Shown here one piece after another: positions 22,635-31,147 of a stretch of DNA of 64,000 bases. The position numbers were made by a program, and so were the translations under genes. Location of the stretch: the NCBI RefSeq assembly GCF_016406325.1, contig NZ_CP066370.1, positions 2,294,001 to 2,358,000 of the forward strand, in the 5' to 3' direction. The notes under the pieces were generated by a model. It searched no databases. It was not told where the DNA came from and saw only the letters and a list, made by a program, of their open reading frames with translations. Position 1 is the first letter of the stretch; every line of letters starts with the position of its first letter. Source of the DNA: Shewanella putrefaciens (lineage in GTDB: Bacteria > Pseudomonadota > Gammaproteobacteria > Enterobacterales > Shewanellaceae).

Positions 22635-23252
22635 ATGAAACTACTCAAACCTTTATTTGATAATAACCGCCGTTGGGCAGGACGCATACGCCAAGAAAAT
22701 CCCGATTTCTTTGAACAATTGGCAAAACAGCAAAATCCTGAATACCTGTGGATTGGCTGCTCAGATAGCCGTGTACCTTCTAATCAAATCATCGATTTAA
22801 TGCCCGGCGAAGTGTTTGTGCACCGTAATATTGCCAACATGGTCATCCACACGGATCTCAACTGTTTATCTGTGCTGCAATACGCCGTCGATGTACTGAA
22901 GGTAAAGCATATTATGGTAGTAGGCCACTATGGTTGCGGTGGTGTACGCGCAGCGATGAGTCAACAGCGACTCGGCCTTATCGATAACTGGCTCGGGCAT
23001 CTACGGGATATTTACCGTATCTACCAAGAAGAATTACTGCAAATGGATGAGGCCAAACGCTTCGATCGTCTGTGCGAACTCAACGTGATTGAGCAAGTCG
23101 CCAATGTTACCAGTTCAACCATAGTGCAAGAGGCATGGGACCGTGGCCAAGAAGTCGCCGTTCACGGTTGGATTTATGGCATAGATAACGGCTTACTCAC
23201 AGATTTAGATGTCACTGTCGATCGAACTCAAGGTTTAGCCAATCCTCGCTAA
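22635..23252 (+). CDS. can: beta-class carbonic anhydrase
   Basis: Interconverts CO2 and bicarbonate. The zinc ligands are all present at the same positions as E. coli Can: C42, D44 (GCSDSRVPSNQI), H98 and C101 (VVGHYGCGGVRAA). Length 205 aa is typical for the soluble cytoplasmic enzyme. A SulP-family transporter 4 kb downstream could in principle supply bicarbonate, but no direct link is visible. Confidence 0.94.
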   Translation: MKLLKPLFDNNRRWAGRIRQENPDFFEQLAKQQNPEYLWIGCSDSRVPSNQIIDLMPGEVFVHRNIANMVIHTDLNCLSVLQYAVDVLKVKHIMVVGHYGCGGVRAAMSQQRLGLIDNWLGHLRDIYRIYQEELLQMDEAKRFDRLCELNVIEQVANVTSSTIVQEAWDRGQEVAVHGWIYGIDNGLLTDLDVTVDRTQGLANPR

Positions 23253-23282
23253 GCAAATAAAAGTGGTCGATATTAACGTACA

Positions 23283-23322
23283 GCTTGCCTTATTTAGGAT
23301 TAAAGTTCCAAGTAAGGCAAGC
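23283..23322 (+). repeat. hairpin downstream of the carbonic anhydrase gene
   Basis: A 10-bp perfect stem GCTTGCCTTA / TAAGGCAAGC encloses a 20-base loop, 30 bases after the can stop. It has no T-run, so it may be a weak terminator or a 3'-end stabilising structure. Confidence 0.4.
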
Positions 23323-23481
23323 AGTTACAACATAGCCAGAAGCGATAGCTTAAAGAGAAAAGTCTTCGGCAGTATGTTGACCGCCCTATTCCACCGCATT
23401 TAAACTCTAGCCCATACTTAAGGTCTCTGCCGCGAGCCCTTTTATCTGTCTACAGCACATAACCTTGATAAGTAGGATATT

Positions 23482-24222
23482 TTGATGAACGTGATTCTGT
23501 TAATCCCAGCGCGTTACGGCTCTAGCCGCTTCCCAGGCAAGCCATTGGCACCGATTAACGGTAAGCCAATGATCCAGCACGTGTATGAACGTGCATCGTT
23601 AGCAAAAGGTCTCACGAATATTTATGTTGCTACCGATGACGAACGTATCAAAGCGACCGTTGAAGGATTTGGTGGCAAAGTGGTGATGACCAGCCCAGAT
23701 GCCGCATCGGGAACTGATCGTATCAATGAAGCGATCAAACTGCTGGGATTGAAAGATGATGATTTAGTGATCAACGTACAGGGCGATCAACCCCTGATTG
23801 ATCCCACGGCTATCGAGCAACTGATCAACCTATTCGAACGTCAACCGGGTGAGTTTGAAATGGCAACCCTAGGCTATGAAATCGTCAACAAAGCCGACAT
23901 TGATGACCCAATGCAAGTAAAGATGGTCTTTGATAACAACTACTATGCCTTGTATTTCTCCCGCTCGCGTATTCCCTTTGGCCGCGATACCCAAGATTAT
24001 CCTGTTTTTAAGCATTTAGGGATTTACGCTTATACAAGCAAATTTGTACAAACCTTCGCCGCGCTGCCATTAGGCCGCCTTGAAGATCTAGAGAAACTCG
24101 AGCAATTACGCGCTTTAGAACATGGTCATAAGATCAAAATTGCCATCAGCGCCTCTAATTCTCTTGAAGTCGATAGACCAGAAGATATCCACAAATGTGA
24201 GCAGCGTTTAGCGGCAGGTTAA
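23482..24222 (+). CDS. kdsB: CMP-Kdo (or Kdo8N) synthetase KdsB
   Basis: A cytidylyltransferase that activates Kdo, or in Shewanella the 8-amino sugar Kdo8N, for lipopolysaccharide inner core synthesis. The CTP-binding loop [15 protein letters not shown] opens the protein; [18 protein letters not shown] and GIYAYTSKF follow. 246 aa is the family length. agga before the ATG is a fair ribosome site. In Shewanella oneidensis the Kdo8N genes kdnA and kdnB lie beside kdsB; they are absent here, so the natural substrate is uncertain. Confidence 0.93.
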   Translation: MMNVILLIPARYGSSRFPGKPLAPINGKPMIQHVYERASLAKGLTNIYVATDDERIKATVEGFGGKVVMTSPDAASGTDRINEAIKLLGLKDDDLVINVQGDQPLIDPTAIEQLINLFERQPGEFEMATLGYEIVNKADIDDPMQVKMVFDNNYYALYFSRSRIPFGRDTQDYPVFKHLGIYAYTSKFVQTFAALPLGRLEDLEKLEQLRALEHGHKIKIAISASNSLEVDRPEDIHKCEQRLAAG

Positions 24223-24257
24223 TCCCGAAAACAGATATACCAAACGAGGAGCTGTAT

Positions 24258-24521
24258 ATGTCGACCTTAGAAGTCTGGATCATTATTATTTTGGTCATCG
24301 GTGTTATCGCCAGCAATCTGGCAGCACTAAAATACAGTGCTAAGTTTAAGCTACCGCAATTTGGTCAGCATGATAAAGATAAGCAGCTAAAGACGGGTAC
24401 AAGCGCTTCTGCTGCGGATCCTAACAAAGCGCCTACCGAAGCAGATAATGAAAAACCATTACAGCAAACATCGCTGAAAGAGACTGTCTCAGAACCCAGC
24501 AAAACAGACAACAAAGAGTAA
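24258..24521 (+). CDS. DUF2897 family small membrane protein
   Basis: An 87-aa protein with one N-terminal membrane helix (VWIIIILVIGVIASNLAALK, about residues 6-25) and a hydrophilic, low-complexity Lys/Thr/Glu-rich tail. The helix-to-basic junction matches DUF2897. gagg precedes the ATG. It follows kdsB by 35 bases and shares its terminator. Function unknown. Confidence 0.75.
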   Translation: MSTLEVWIIIILVIGVIASNLAALKYSAKFKLPQFGQHDKDKQLKTGTSASAADPNKAPTEADNEKPLQQTSLKETVSEPSKTDNKE

Positions 24522-24555
24522 CCTAGGCTCAAGTTAGGTTACTTTATGGGAATTC

Positions 24556-24579
24556 AAAGGCGCTAAATGCGCCTTTTTG
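24556..24579 (+). terminator. intrinsic terminator after kdsB-DUF2897
   Basis: Stem AAAGGCGC / GCGCCTTT with a 5-base loop and a T5 tail. A second, weaker inverted repeat (AGTAACCT / AGGTTACT) lies just upstream at about 24518-24543. Confidence 0.88.
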
Positions 24580-24634
24580 TCAAATAAACGGCCAAAGACC
24601 AACCCAATAAACCTATTTCGACAAAACAACGAAC

Positions 24635-25105
24635 TTAAATGCTCTTTCTTGCCGAAGTCCGGCTCAATGGCCGCTCCTCGAGATGCGCCACTAAAAAGAC
24701 TAAAAAATTAAACAGAAATTTTATTCTAAGATTATGATTTTTATCGGGCTGTGCCGCGACTAACTTCTTTAAGGATTTAATTCTAGAATAGGCATTTTCA
24801 ACTAAATAGTCGTTTTCTTTCCCGATATACGTGGCAAAACCAGTAAATTCACCAATAAATTGCTGCGTCACTTTACGGCGATTTAGCCCCGTCAGTGCAG
24901 TGCCCTCTTTGAGTTTGGCCTCGAAGACACTGTACTCCAAACCATTGGCAATCGCGTTTTGCGACAAACCACTACTCAAGGCATCGGCAAGAAAACCTAA
25001 ATTCGCTTTTAGCTCGAAGGCTATCGCTTGTTTATTGGCACTCGATTGTTGCCAACGGCTGCGTTCTTTATCGAAAATATCGTATAGCTCTTTCCAAATA
25101 GTCAT
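24635..25105 (-). CDS. hypothetical protein
   Basis: I do not recognise this 156-aa protein. It is basic and mostly helical in composition, with a conserved-looking start MTIWKELYDIFDKERSRWQQ, a centre GLNRRKVTQQFIGEFTGFATYIGKEND (landmarks near residues 75-100), and a hydrophobic patch FLFNFLVFLVAHL near the C-terminus. No signal peptide. It is flanked by the convergent DUF2897 terminator and, behind it, by trhO transcribed in the same direction. Its coding is supported by length and an AGG-rich region before the ATG only, so moderate confidence. Confidence 0.55.
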   Translation of the reverse strand: MTIWKELYDIFDKERSRWQQSSANKQAIAFELKANLGFLADALSSGLSQNAIANGLEYSVFEAKLKEGTALTGLNRRKVTQQFIGEFTGFATYIGKENDYLVENAYSRIKSLKKLVAAQPDKNHNLRIKFLFNFLVFLVAHLEERPLSRTSARKSI

Positions 25106-25239
25106 GCGCTTTGCCTACCTTGCACGAAATGGATCCCTGTTGTTTAAATCACTAGCCGCTGAAAGTTATCATAAATTTAAGCGTTTCTGCATAAATCTAT
25201 TTCAAAAAATAATTTACGCTAAAAATACAAATCTGAAGT

Positions 25240-25264
25240 AAAAAATAGCCCGAACAAGTCGGGC
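25240..25264 (-). terminator. intrinsic terminator after trhO
   Basis: On the minus strand GCCCGA-CTTGT-TCGGGC is followed by TATTTTTT. It lies 40 bases past the trhO stop codon. Confidence 0.85.
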
Positions 25265-25304
25265 CATCTCTCAATTGGTTTTCACCTTAATAGTCGTACA
25301 CTCA

Positions 25305-26309
25305 TTAAACTGTGCCAGTTTGCTTTAGTTTATTTTTTTGTGCGGCGAGTTTACGTAGCGCTTCTTTCTTCTCTCGACGCGCTTCAATCACTTGATTTAC
25401 GTCGCTACCGATATGCGCTTCGTTTCTTGCCTTGGCGAGATTAACTTGACGTTCACGCTCGACAAAACGCTTGCGCTGCTCATCAGAAATTTTATCGACA
25501 CAATGAGGACAACTGACACCCTGCACATAGGCAGGACTGCGTTTTTCGGCTTCAGTGATCGGCATACGGCAAGCATTGCATTGATCGTACTGGCCTTTCT
25601 TCAACTCATGGTTAACGGCAACACGATTATCAAACACAAAGCACTCGCCTTCCCATAGGCTTTCTTCTTGTTTGACTTCCTCCAAGTATTTAAGAATACC
25701 GCCTTCAAGATGATACACCTCCTCAAAACCTTGCTCCTTCAAATAGGCCGTTGACTTTTCGCAACGAATGCCACCTGTACAAAACATCGCCACCTTTTTA
25801 TGTTTGACAGGATCAAGGTTCTGCTTTACGTATTCTGGGAATTCTCTAAAGGTTTCAGTGACAGGGTTAATGGCATTTTTGAAGGTTCCGATCTGTACCT
25901 CATAATCATTACGAGTATCGACTAAAATCACATCAGGATCAGAAATCAGCGCATTCCAATCCTTAGGTTTAACGTAAGTGCCAACCACTTTTAGTGGATC
26001 AATCCCTTCCACACCCATAGTCACAATTTCGTTTTTCAGTTTAACTTTAGTGCGGTAAAACGGCATTTCATCGTCGAATGATAACTTGTAAACAATATTG
26101 TCTAGACCATTTTGATTATTGAGCCACGCTAATAAGGCTTCGATAGCCTCTTGGTTGCCAGCAACCGTGCCATTGATCCCTTCACTTGCGAGTAGCAGCG
26201 TACCTTTGACCTCAGACTGTTCCATCATGGCGAGCAAAGGTGCTCGGATAGATTCAAAATGCGGCAACGACACAAACTTATATAACGCACACACAACAAC
26301 TTTAGTCAT
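25305..26309 (-). CDS. trhO: tRNA uridine(34) hydroxylase (rhodanese domain)
   Basis: TrhO (YceA) hydroxylates U34 of certain tRNAs on the way to 5-carboxymethoxyuridine, using molecular oxygen. The 334-aa protein has the N-terminal acylphosphatase-like domain ([16 protein letters not shown]), the rhodanese domain with active-site Cys in [15 protein letters not shown] (about residues 177-191), and a C-terminal CNACRMPIT / SCPHCVDK zinc-type four-Cys motif. gaggg precedes the ATG. Confidence 0.94.
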   Translation of the reverse strand: MTKVVVCALYKFVSLPHFESIRAPLLAMMEQSEVKGTLLLASEGINGTVAGNQEAIEALLAWLNNQNGLDNIVYKLSFDDEMPFYRTKVKLKNEIVTMGVEGIDPLKVVGTYVKPKDWNALISDPDVILVDTRNDYEVQIGTFKNAINPVTETFREFPEYVKQNLDPVKHKKVAMFCTGGIRCEKSTAYLKEQGFEEVYHLEGGILKYLEEVKQEESLWEGECFVFDNRVAVNHELKKGQYDQCNACRMPITEAEKRSPAYVQGVSCPHCVDKISDEQRKRFVERERQVNLAKARNEAHIGSDVNQVIEARREKKEALRKLAAQKNKLKQTGTV

Positions 26310-26712
26310 AACACCCTCTTTGCTGGCTGGAACTTAATTTCCAGTGCATGAACTTAAAATAAACGATGAATTTGCGACAGATCGCAAAATAGCGCGAAAT
26401 TTTACCTGAGTCACAATCAAATAAACACAGACAAAAACAAAGGTCATTAAATAGGGCGGCGTTAGGCTGGGAAAATGATTTATACGTCAATATAAAAAAT
26501 GTGATCTAGAATGCTAGCTAAAAACAAACAATCTTGTTAGGAATGAATGTAACTCAATAACTTTTAAGAAATTTTTTATTTTACCTTGTAGCAATCGGTA
26601 AAATATTCAAGTAAGGTAAAGCACACTTAAGCAACGATACCTATTCAAGTCATTAACACGTGGTAAGACATCTTAATCCCTTTTACAGGTACGAGTTACA
26701 AGGATAAGTCAG
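26310..26712. other. 403-base intergenic region between divergent trhO and small membrane protein genes
   Basis: AT-rich with no convincing ORF. A loose inverted repeat TTACCTT / AAGGTAA spans about 26581-26620. No recognised operator. Confidence 0.4.
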
Positions 26713-26919
26713 TTGGAAGATATGGATATTAATATTATGGTTATGCTAGTGGGTCTGCTCGTATTACATTTTTTATTTGCGTTTAAAGCCTTTAAAAGTC
26801 AGGTTCATATCAGTACTAATAAAAAATGTTTTTGGTGTTTATTAAGCCTGCTATTTGGCCCTTTAGGCTACTATAGCTACCATGGTTTTATCCCCTTAGA
26901 TGCCATTCTCAAAGAGTAA
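26713..26919 (+). CDS. small two-helix membrane protein, hypothetical
   Basis: A 68-aa protein with a hydrophobic helix at about residues 9-27 and a second at about 38-55 (WCLLSLLFGPLGYYSYHG), reminiscent of short phospholipase D N-terminal-like membrane segments but too short to assign. The start is uncertain: TTG at 26713 has aagga 9 bases upstream, while ATG at 26722 has its ggaa too close. It shares a bidirectional terminator with the convergent sulP gene. Confidence 0.55.
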   Translation: MEDMDINIMVMLVGLLVLHFLFAFKAFKSQVHISTNKKCFWCLLSLLFGPLGYYSYHGFIPLDAILKE

Positions 26920-26921
26920 GT

Positions 26922-26952
26922 AAAAAATAGCGCAGTACATGACTACGCTATT
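26922..26952 (-). terminator. terminator between the small membrane protein and sulP genes
   Basis: An 11-bp stem (AATAGCGYAGT with one G-U pair) and 5-base loop, followed on the minus strand by a T-run. It serves sulP and probably also the plus-strand small gene. Confidence 0.75.
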
Positions 26953-26984
26953 CATCTTTGCTGCACCACAAGGTAATGCTCAGC

Positions 26985-28757
26985 TTACAAGTGACTATGT
27001 AATAACACTGAGTCATCAGGAAGCTTTTGTATAACAGGTGCTTGCCCTTCAGCCAATGCCTGTTTATAACTTTGATTCATCTTAAGCGCTAAGTATAAAT
27101 CTGGTCGAACTAAAATCCCGCCTTCACCTGTTTGCATGCCCGTCAGTTCAAACCACCCAAGCATCTGACGTTTACGCCCGGCCAATACTAAGCGCACACC
27201 TCGTTTTTTCAGTAACTGATGTAAATCCGCCAGCATGGCCATGACACTCAGATCAAGGTGTGTAAAACAAGGCACTGCATCAATAATGATGCAATCTACG
27301 GGCTCGGGTTCACGAACAAACTTCTCGAGTAAACGGCGCTTAAAATAAGTCGCGTTAAAGTAAGTCAGTGGTGAGTTAAAACGGTAAATAAATACGCCAG
27401 GCACTGGTTTCGCTTTTCCCGAGTCATCAATACTCCGAATGACCCCTTTTTCATCTAATCCAAGCACTTGATCTGTCGGACGCATCACGGTTGCTAAAAA
27501 CTGGAATAGTCCCAGTAATACCGCCAAAGTAATCCCAGGAATAACACCAATAAATAAGACTGAAAATAGCGTAATACAAGCAAGTAAAAAAGCTGAGCGA
27601 TCTCTGACCCGTAAATTCCATAATGCTTTTAAATCGATAAGTGAAATTGAGGCAATGACTAAAACAACCCCAAGGGCGGAACTTGGAATATATTTCAGCG
27701 GTGCGGTAAAAAACAATGCTACTAAGGCGATTAATACCGCAGCAATAATCGAGACAAGCTGACTCTTTCCGCCATTGGCATCATTGACTGCAGTGCGAGA
27801 ATCTGCGCCGCTCACGGCAAAACCTTGGGATAATGCTGACGCAATATTGGCAATGCCAAGTGCTCTAAATTCTTTATCTGCATCAATATCATAACCATTT
27901 TTTGCAGCAAAACTTCGCGCTGTGAGCATCATACTGACAAAGCTCACCATGGCTAAGTTAAGTGCTGGTACTACCAATTCACGGGCAATGCCAAGATTAA
28001 ACACTGGGGCATAAAACGAGGGTAATCCTGCGGCCACCTCTCCCACTACATTGATATCAAAGGAGGTCAGATTAAATACCCAAACTAAAAATGCGGCCAT
28101 AGCCATTGCGCACATTGAGGCAGGCCAAAGGGGGCGAAAACGCTTGATCAGCGCATAGGTCGCCAATGTCACAATCCCCATCAGTAGGGTCGGCCAATGG
28201 GTTTTAGATAAGTAGGAGGGCGCCCCAGTAAGCCGCTCAATCAAGTAACGCTCATCGAAGGTAAATCCAAATATTTTGGAGAACTGCCCCACAATAATAG
28301 TAATGGCTACCCCGTTAAGGAGTCCCATCAAGATGGGTTTAGAAAGGAAGTCTGCTAATACACCGAGTCTAAACCGACTCGCGATAAGACACCAAAAGCC
28401 GGTCATCGCGGTCATCGTCATGACTAGCTGCCAATGCTTCATGCTATCACCAGCAGCAAGTGGGGTGACAACCGCGGCAATCACCGCACAGGTAGCAGCA
28501 TCAGGACCGACAATTAATTGCCTTGACGTGCCAAACAATGCATACACTAGCATAGGTAAAACACAGGAATATAAACCGACAGCGGCATTTACCCCTGTAA
28601 GTTGGGCATAGGCAATCGCCACTGGCAACGCCACTGCTGCAACGGATAATCCAGCGCGTACATCATCCCTAAGCCACTGCTTCTCATATTGCAATAACTG
28701 CGCTAACCCGGGCATAAAGGATACTAAACTGGGAAACTTCACGTGGTTAACCTCCAT
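26985..28757 (-). CDS. SulP/SLC26-family anion transporter with STAS domain
   Basis: A 590-aa inner-membrane transporter. The membrane part (about residues 25-420, 10 or more helices) has ALPVAIAYAQLTGVNAAVGLY and the GPDAATCAVIAAVVTPLA segment typical of SulP transporters; the C-terminal cytoplasmic STAS domain (about 440-565) has DCIIIDAVPCFTHLDLSVMAML. Substrates of the family include sulfate, bicarbonate and dicarboxylates; DauA-like succinate transport is also possible. I start at ATG 28757 (GGGGG at 5 bases upstream) rather than the GTG at 28778. Confidence 0.9.
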   Translation of the reverse strand: MEVNHVKFPSLVSFMPGLAQLLQYEKQWLRDDVRAGLSVAAVALPVAIAYAQLTGVNAAVGLYSCVLPMLVYALFGTSRQLIVGPDAATCAVIAAVVTPLAAGDSMKHWQLVMTMTAMTGFWCLIASRFRLGVLADFLSKPILMGLLNGVAITIIVGQFSKIFGFTFDERYLIERLTGAPSYLSKTHWPTLLMGIVTLATYALIKRFRPLWPASMCAMAMAAFLVWVFNLTSFDINVVGEVAAGLPSFYAPVFNLGIARELVVPALNLAMVSFVSMMLTARSFAAKNGYDIDADKEFRALGIANIASALSQGFAVSGADSRTAVNDANGGKSQLVSIIAAVLIALVALFFTAPLKYIPSSALGVVLVIASISLIDLKALWNLRVRDRSAFLLACITLFSVLFIGVIPGITLAVLLGLFQFLATVMRPTDQVLGLDEKGVIRSIDDSGKAKPVPGVFIYRFNSPLTYFNATYFKRRLLEKFVREPEPVDCIIIDAVPCFTHLDLSVMAMLADLHQLLKKRGVRLVLAGRKRQMLGWFELTGMQTGEGGILVRPDLYLALKMNQSYKQALAEGQAPVIQKLPDDSVLLHSHL

Positions 28758-28937
28758 ATACACCCCCAAGATACGCACATCCTTGGAGGCAAGAATATCA
28801 AGACATGCCTAAATTGTTAGCGAAAGGCCTATGTCACAAAAAATTCATCAATATTAGGTTGGTTATGACATAAAGCCAATCGTTACGCGAGTTTGTTTTC
28901 CAGAATATTTATGGATTTAAGGGTTCTGAAATTTAAG

Positions 28938-29564
28938 CTAACGTAAAATCATCGGTAAAGACACCAGAAGTAAACTACCCATAAACCAATTGAAGTGTCG
29001 CTTACGTTTAGCGGTATTGAGTTTTTTACTGATCGCTGCGCCCATCAATACCCAAGTAAATGATGCTGGAAATCCCACTAAGTTAAACACTAATACGCCG
29101 AGAAAAGCACTTAACCAAAAGCCCTCCCCACTTAATGTAAAAGCACTACAAAGGGTAATTGTCGACATCCAAGATTTAGGGTTAATCCATTGAAACAATG
29201 CAGCTTCTATTAGCGTCATTGGTTTTCGCCCATCATCTAGATAAGTTTCTTGCACTGGTAAAGTCACTAATCTGTAAGCTAAATACAACAAGTAAGCTAA
29301 AGCGAAGTATTTCAGCACTTGATGCAATAGGGGGACTGTTGCAAACAAAGCACCAAGACCAAGCAATACCGATAGATGCAAAGAGGTCGAGCCTAAGCGG
29401 ATCCCCGCAATATGTGGCACAGTCCGTAATACGCCAAAATGCGCACCTGAGCTAGCCAATAGAATATTATTCGGGCCGGGTGTCATTGTCATCGTGGCAC
29501 AAAATAGCGCCGCCGAAGTCATTAAACTCCATAATTGTGTGTCGTAAAAAAATGCAATATTCAT
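28938..29564 (-). CDS. LysE/RhtB-family amino-acid exporter
   Basis: A 208-aa membrane exporter with about six helices. The family signature TMTPGPNNILLASSGAHFG lies near the N-terminus and WINPKSWMSTI in the middle. I start at the ATG at 29564; the frame extends 17 codons upstream but those residues do not fit the family. It is divergent from a MocR-type regulator, so the regulator probably controls its expression. Confidence 0.88.
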   Translation of the reverse strand: MNIAFFYDTQLWSLMTSAALFCATMTMTPGPNNILLASSGAHFGVLRTVPHIAGIRLGSTSLHLSVLLGLGALFATVPLLHQVLKYFALAYLLYLAYRLVTLPVQETYLDDGRKPMTLIEAALFQWINPKSWMSTITLCSAFTLSGEGFWLSAFLGVLVFNLVGFPASFTWVLMGAAISKKLNTAKRKRHFNWFMGSLLLVSLPMILR

Positions 29565-29577
29565 AATTACCCATAAT

Positions 29578-29589
29578 TGTATGCATACA
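29578..29589. promoter_or_regulatory. 12-bp perfect palindrome in the lysE/mocR divergent promoter
   Basis: TGTATGCATACA lies in the 92-base gap between the divergent genes. GntR-type DNA-binding domains commonly bind AT-flanked palindromes of the form GTAT-N-ATAC, so I infer an operator for the neighbouring MocR protein. Confidence 0.45.
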
Positions 29590-29656
29590 TTGTTTGACAT
29601 AAAAATATTCAACAAATAATATACGGTGAATATTAGAGATCAATGGATTTATTGTT

Positions 29657-31021
29657 ATGGGTACAATTTGGATGCCAGACCTAAGTGCTTTTTCAGGTCC
29701 AAAATACCAACGCTTAGTCAGTGCAATTGAACAAGATATTTTAAATGAGCAACTGCCCCATGGCCGTAAACTCCCACCACAGAGGCGTTTAGCCGATGCA
29801 CTAGGTGTCACGATAGGGACAGTTACGCGTGCCTATGCCCTTGCTGAGCAGCGGGGATATGTTGAAGCCCGCATTGGCGATGGCACCTATGTCAGCGGTT
29901 CCCCATCTCCAGTAGCAGAATTAACGAATGTGCCACTCAATATGGCAACCTGCCAACAACCTCTCACCGATCAAACGAGTACATTAAGCGACTGCCTTAG
30001 CCAACTCGCGAAAGATCCCAGAAAATTGAGTCAATTGATGGGTTATAGAGCAAGCCCGTTAGATCAACACCAACAAGTGTTCCATCAATGGTTATCCCAA
30101 CGAGGCATAGAACAAAAGCCTGAACAATTGATCTTTAGTCACGGGGGGCAACAGGCCATTTTTGCCTGCCTGAGTGCATTTTTATCTAAGGGTGATGTGC
30201 TACTGCACGAACAATACAGTTATCCCGGTGTACGCATTTGCGCTAAACAATTGGGTATTACCAGCATCGGAGTCCCACTGACGGATGAAGGGGTTGATCT
30301 CGCTCGATTTGAAGCATTAGTGCAGTTGCATAATCCTAAACTGGTTTATTTGACCTTGAATAACCAAAATCCAACCTGTATCCAATACAGTCATGAGCAA
30401 AGGTTAAAATTACTTGAACTTTCTGAATTATATGAATTTTATATTATTGAGGATGATGTCAATTATTGTTTGCCAGAGGAATGGCATATACCGCTATGGC
30501 AATTAGCACAGCAAAAAGCCGTTCCTCGAGTGATCTATATTTCCAGCCTTTCGAAACTTTTTTCTGGCGGTTTAAGGCAAGGTTTTATCTTAGTACCGGA
30601 AGCACTCATCGCCCCAGTTCGCTTGGCTATTCACAGCCAATGCTGGATGGTATCACCGCTCAATGTGGAAATAGCCTGCCAAATCATCAAAAAAGGAAAC
30701 ATCACAGCAGCCCGGGATGCCATAGTACGCCAACGCCAAAGCCAATGTATTGCTATGGGTGAACGCTTAGGTTTAAAACAGCGCTGGCGCGGCTTAAATG
30801 GCTGGTTGCAATTACCCGAGGATATTAAAGCACATCACTTAGTCACGGCTTTAGCAGCCAAAGGCGTACTCATTCGTAACGGTGATGATTTTAATTGCCA
30901 CGATAATTTTATCCGCTTAAGTCTTGGTGGCGCGGACAATGATGCGCAATTCAATCTCGCCGTTGAATGCATAGAAGCGACCATACATTCCTTGGTGCAA
31001 AATGCCTACTCTGTGGTTTGA
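29657..31021 (+). CDS. MocR-type regulator (GntR HTH fused to PLP aminotransferase fold)
   Basis: A 454-aa fusion: N-terminal winged helix (about residues 10-78, LPPQRRLADALGVTIGTVTRAYA and GYVEARIGDGTYV) joined to a fold-type I aminotransferase domain (about 115-445). The PLP-binding lysine is in YISSLSKLFSGGLRQGF; IIEDDVNYC holds the Asp that contacts the pyridine nitrogen. MocR regulators sense PLP-linked amino compounds. Divergence from a LysE-type exporter suggests it regulates amino-acid export. Confidence 0.9.
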   Translation: MGTIWMPDLSAFSGPKYQRLVSAIEQDILNEQLPHGRKLPPQRRLADALGVTIGTVTRAYALAEQRGYVEARIGDGTYVSGSPSPVAELTNVPLNMATCQQPLTDQTSTLSDCLSQLAKDPRKLSQLMGYRASPLDQHQQVFHQWLSQRGIEQKPEQLIFSHGGQQAIFACLSAFLSKGDVLLHEQYSYPGVRICAKQLGITSIGVPLTDEGVDLARFEALVQLHNPKLVYLTLNNQNPTCIQYSHEQRLKLLELSELYEFYIIEDDVNYCLPEEWHIPLWQLAQQKAVPRVIYISSLSKLFSGGLRQGFILVPEALIAPVRLAIHSQCWMVSPLNVEIACQIIKKGNITAARDAIVRQRQSQCIAMGERLGLKQRWRGLNGWLQLPEDIKAHHLVTALAAKGVLIRNGDDFNCHDNFIRLSLGGADNDAQFNLAVECIEATIHSLVQNAYSVV

Positions 31022-31085
31022 CTCAAAACAGCCATGAATTTTGTTCACGCAAAATGCAAGATAAACTGAAAATCGCGCTAATCTG

Positions 31086-31123
31086 TTAAAAATAACGCCA
31101 GCAGCATTACTGCTGTTGGCGTT
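31086..31123 (-). terminator. terminator of the choice-of-anchor I lipoprotein gene
   Basis: A 13-bp stem with one mismatch (AACGCCARCAGCA type) and a 4-base loop, followed on the minus strand by ATTTTTAA. It also lies 70 bases past the mocR stop, so it may act in both directions. Confidence 0.8.
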
Positions 31124-31147
31124 AATCTGGATGGGTATACTAAACCG

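Noticed and set aside
26302..26490. 62-aa minus-strand ORF upstream of trhO
   Set aside because: Composition unlike the neighbouring proteins, no ribosome site, and it overlaps the trhO promoter region.
31127..31140. Second copy of CTGGATGGGTATAC as a LexA box
   Set aside because: It lacks the closing CAG and lies inside the lipoprotein gene's terminator flank; the 14-base identity with 62861 is probably chance.
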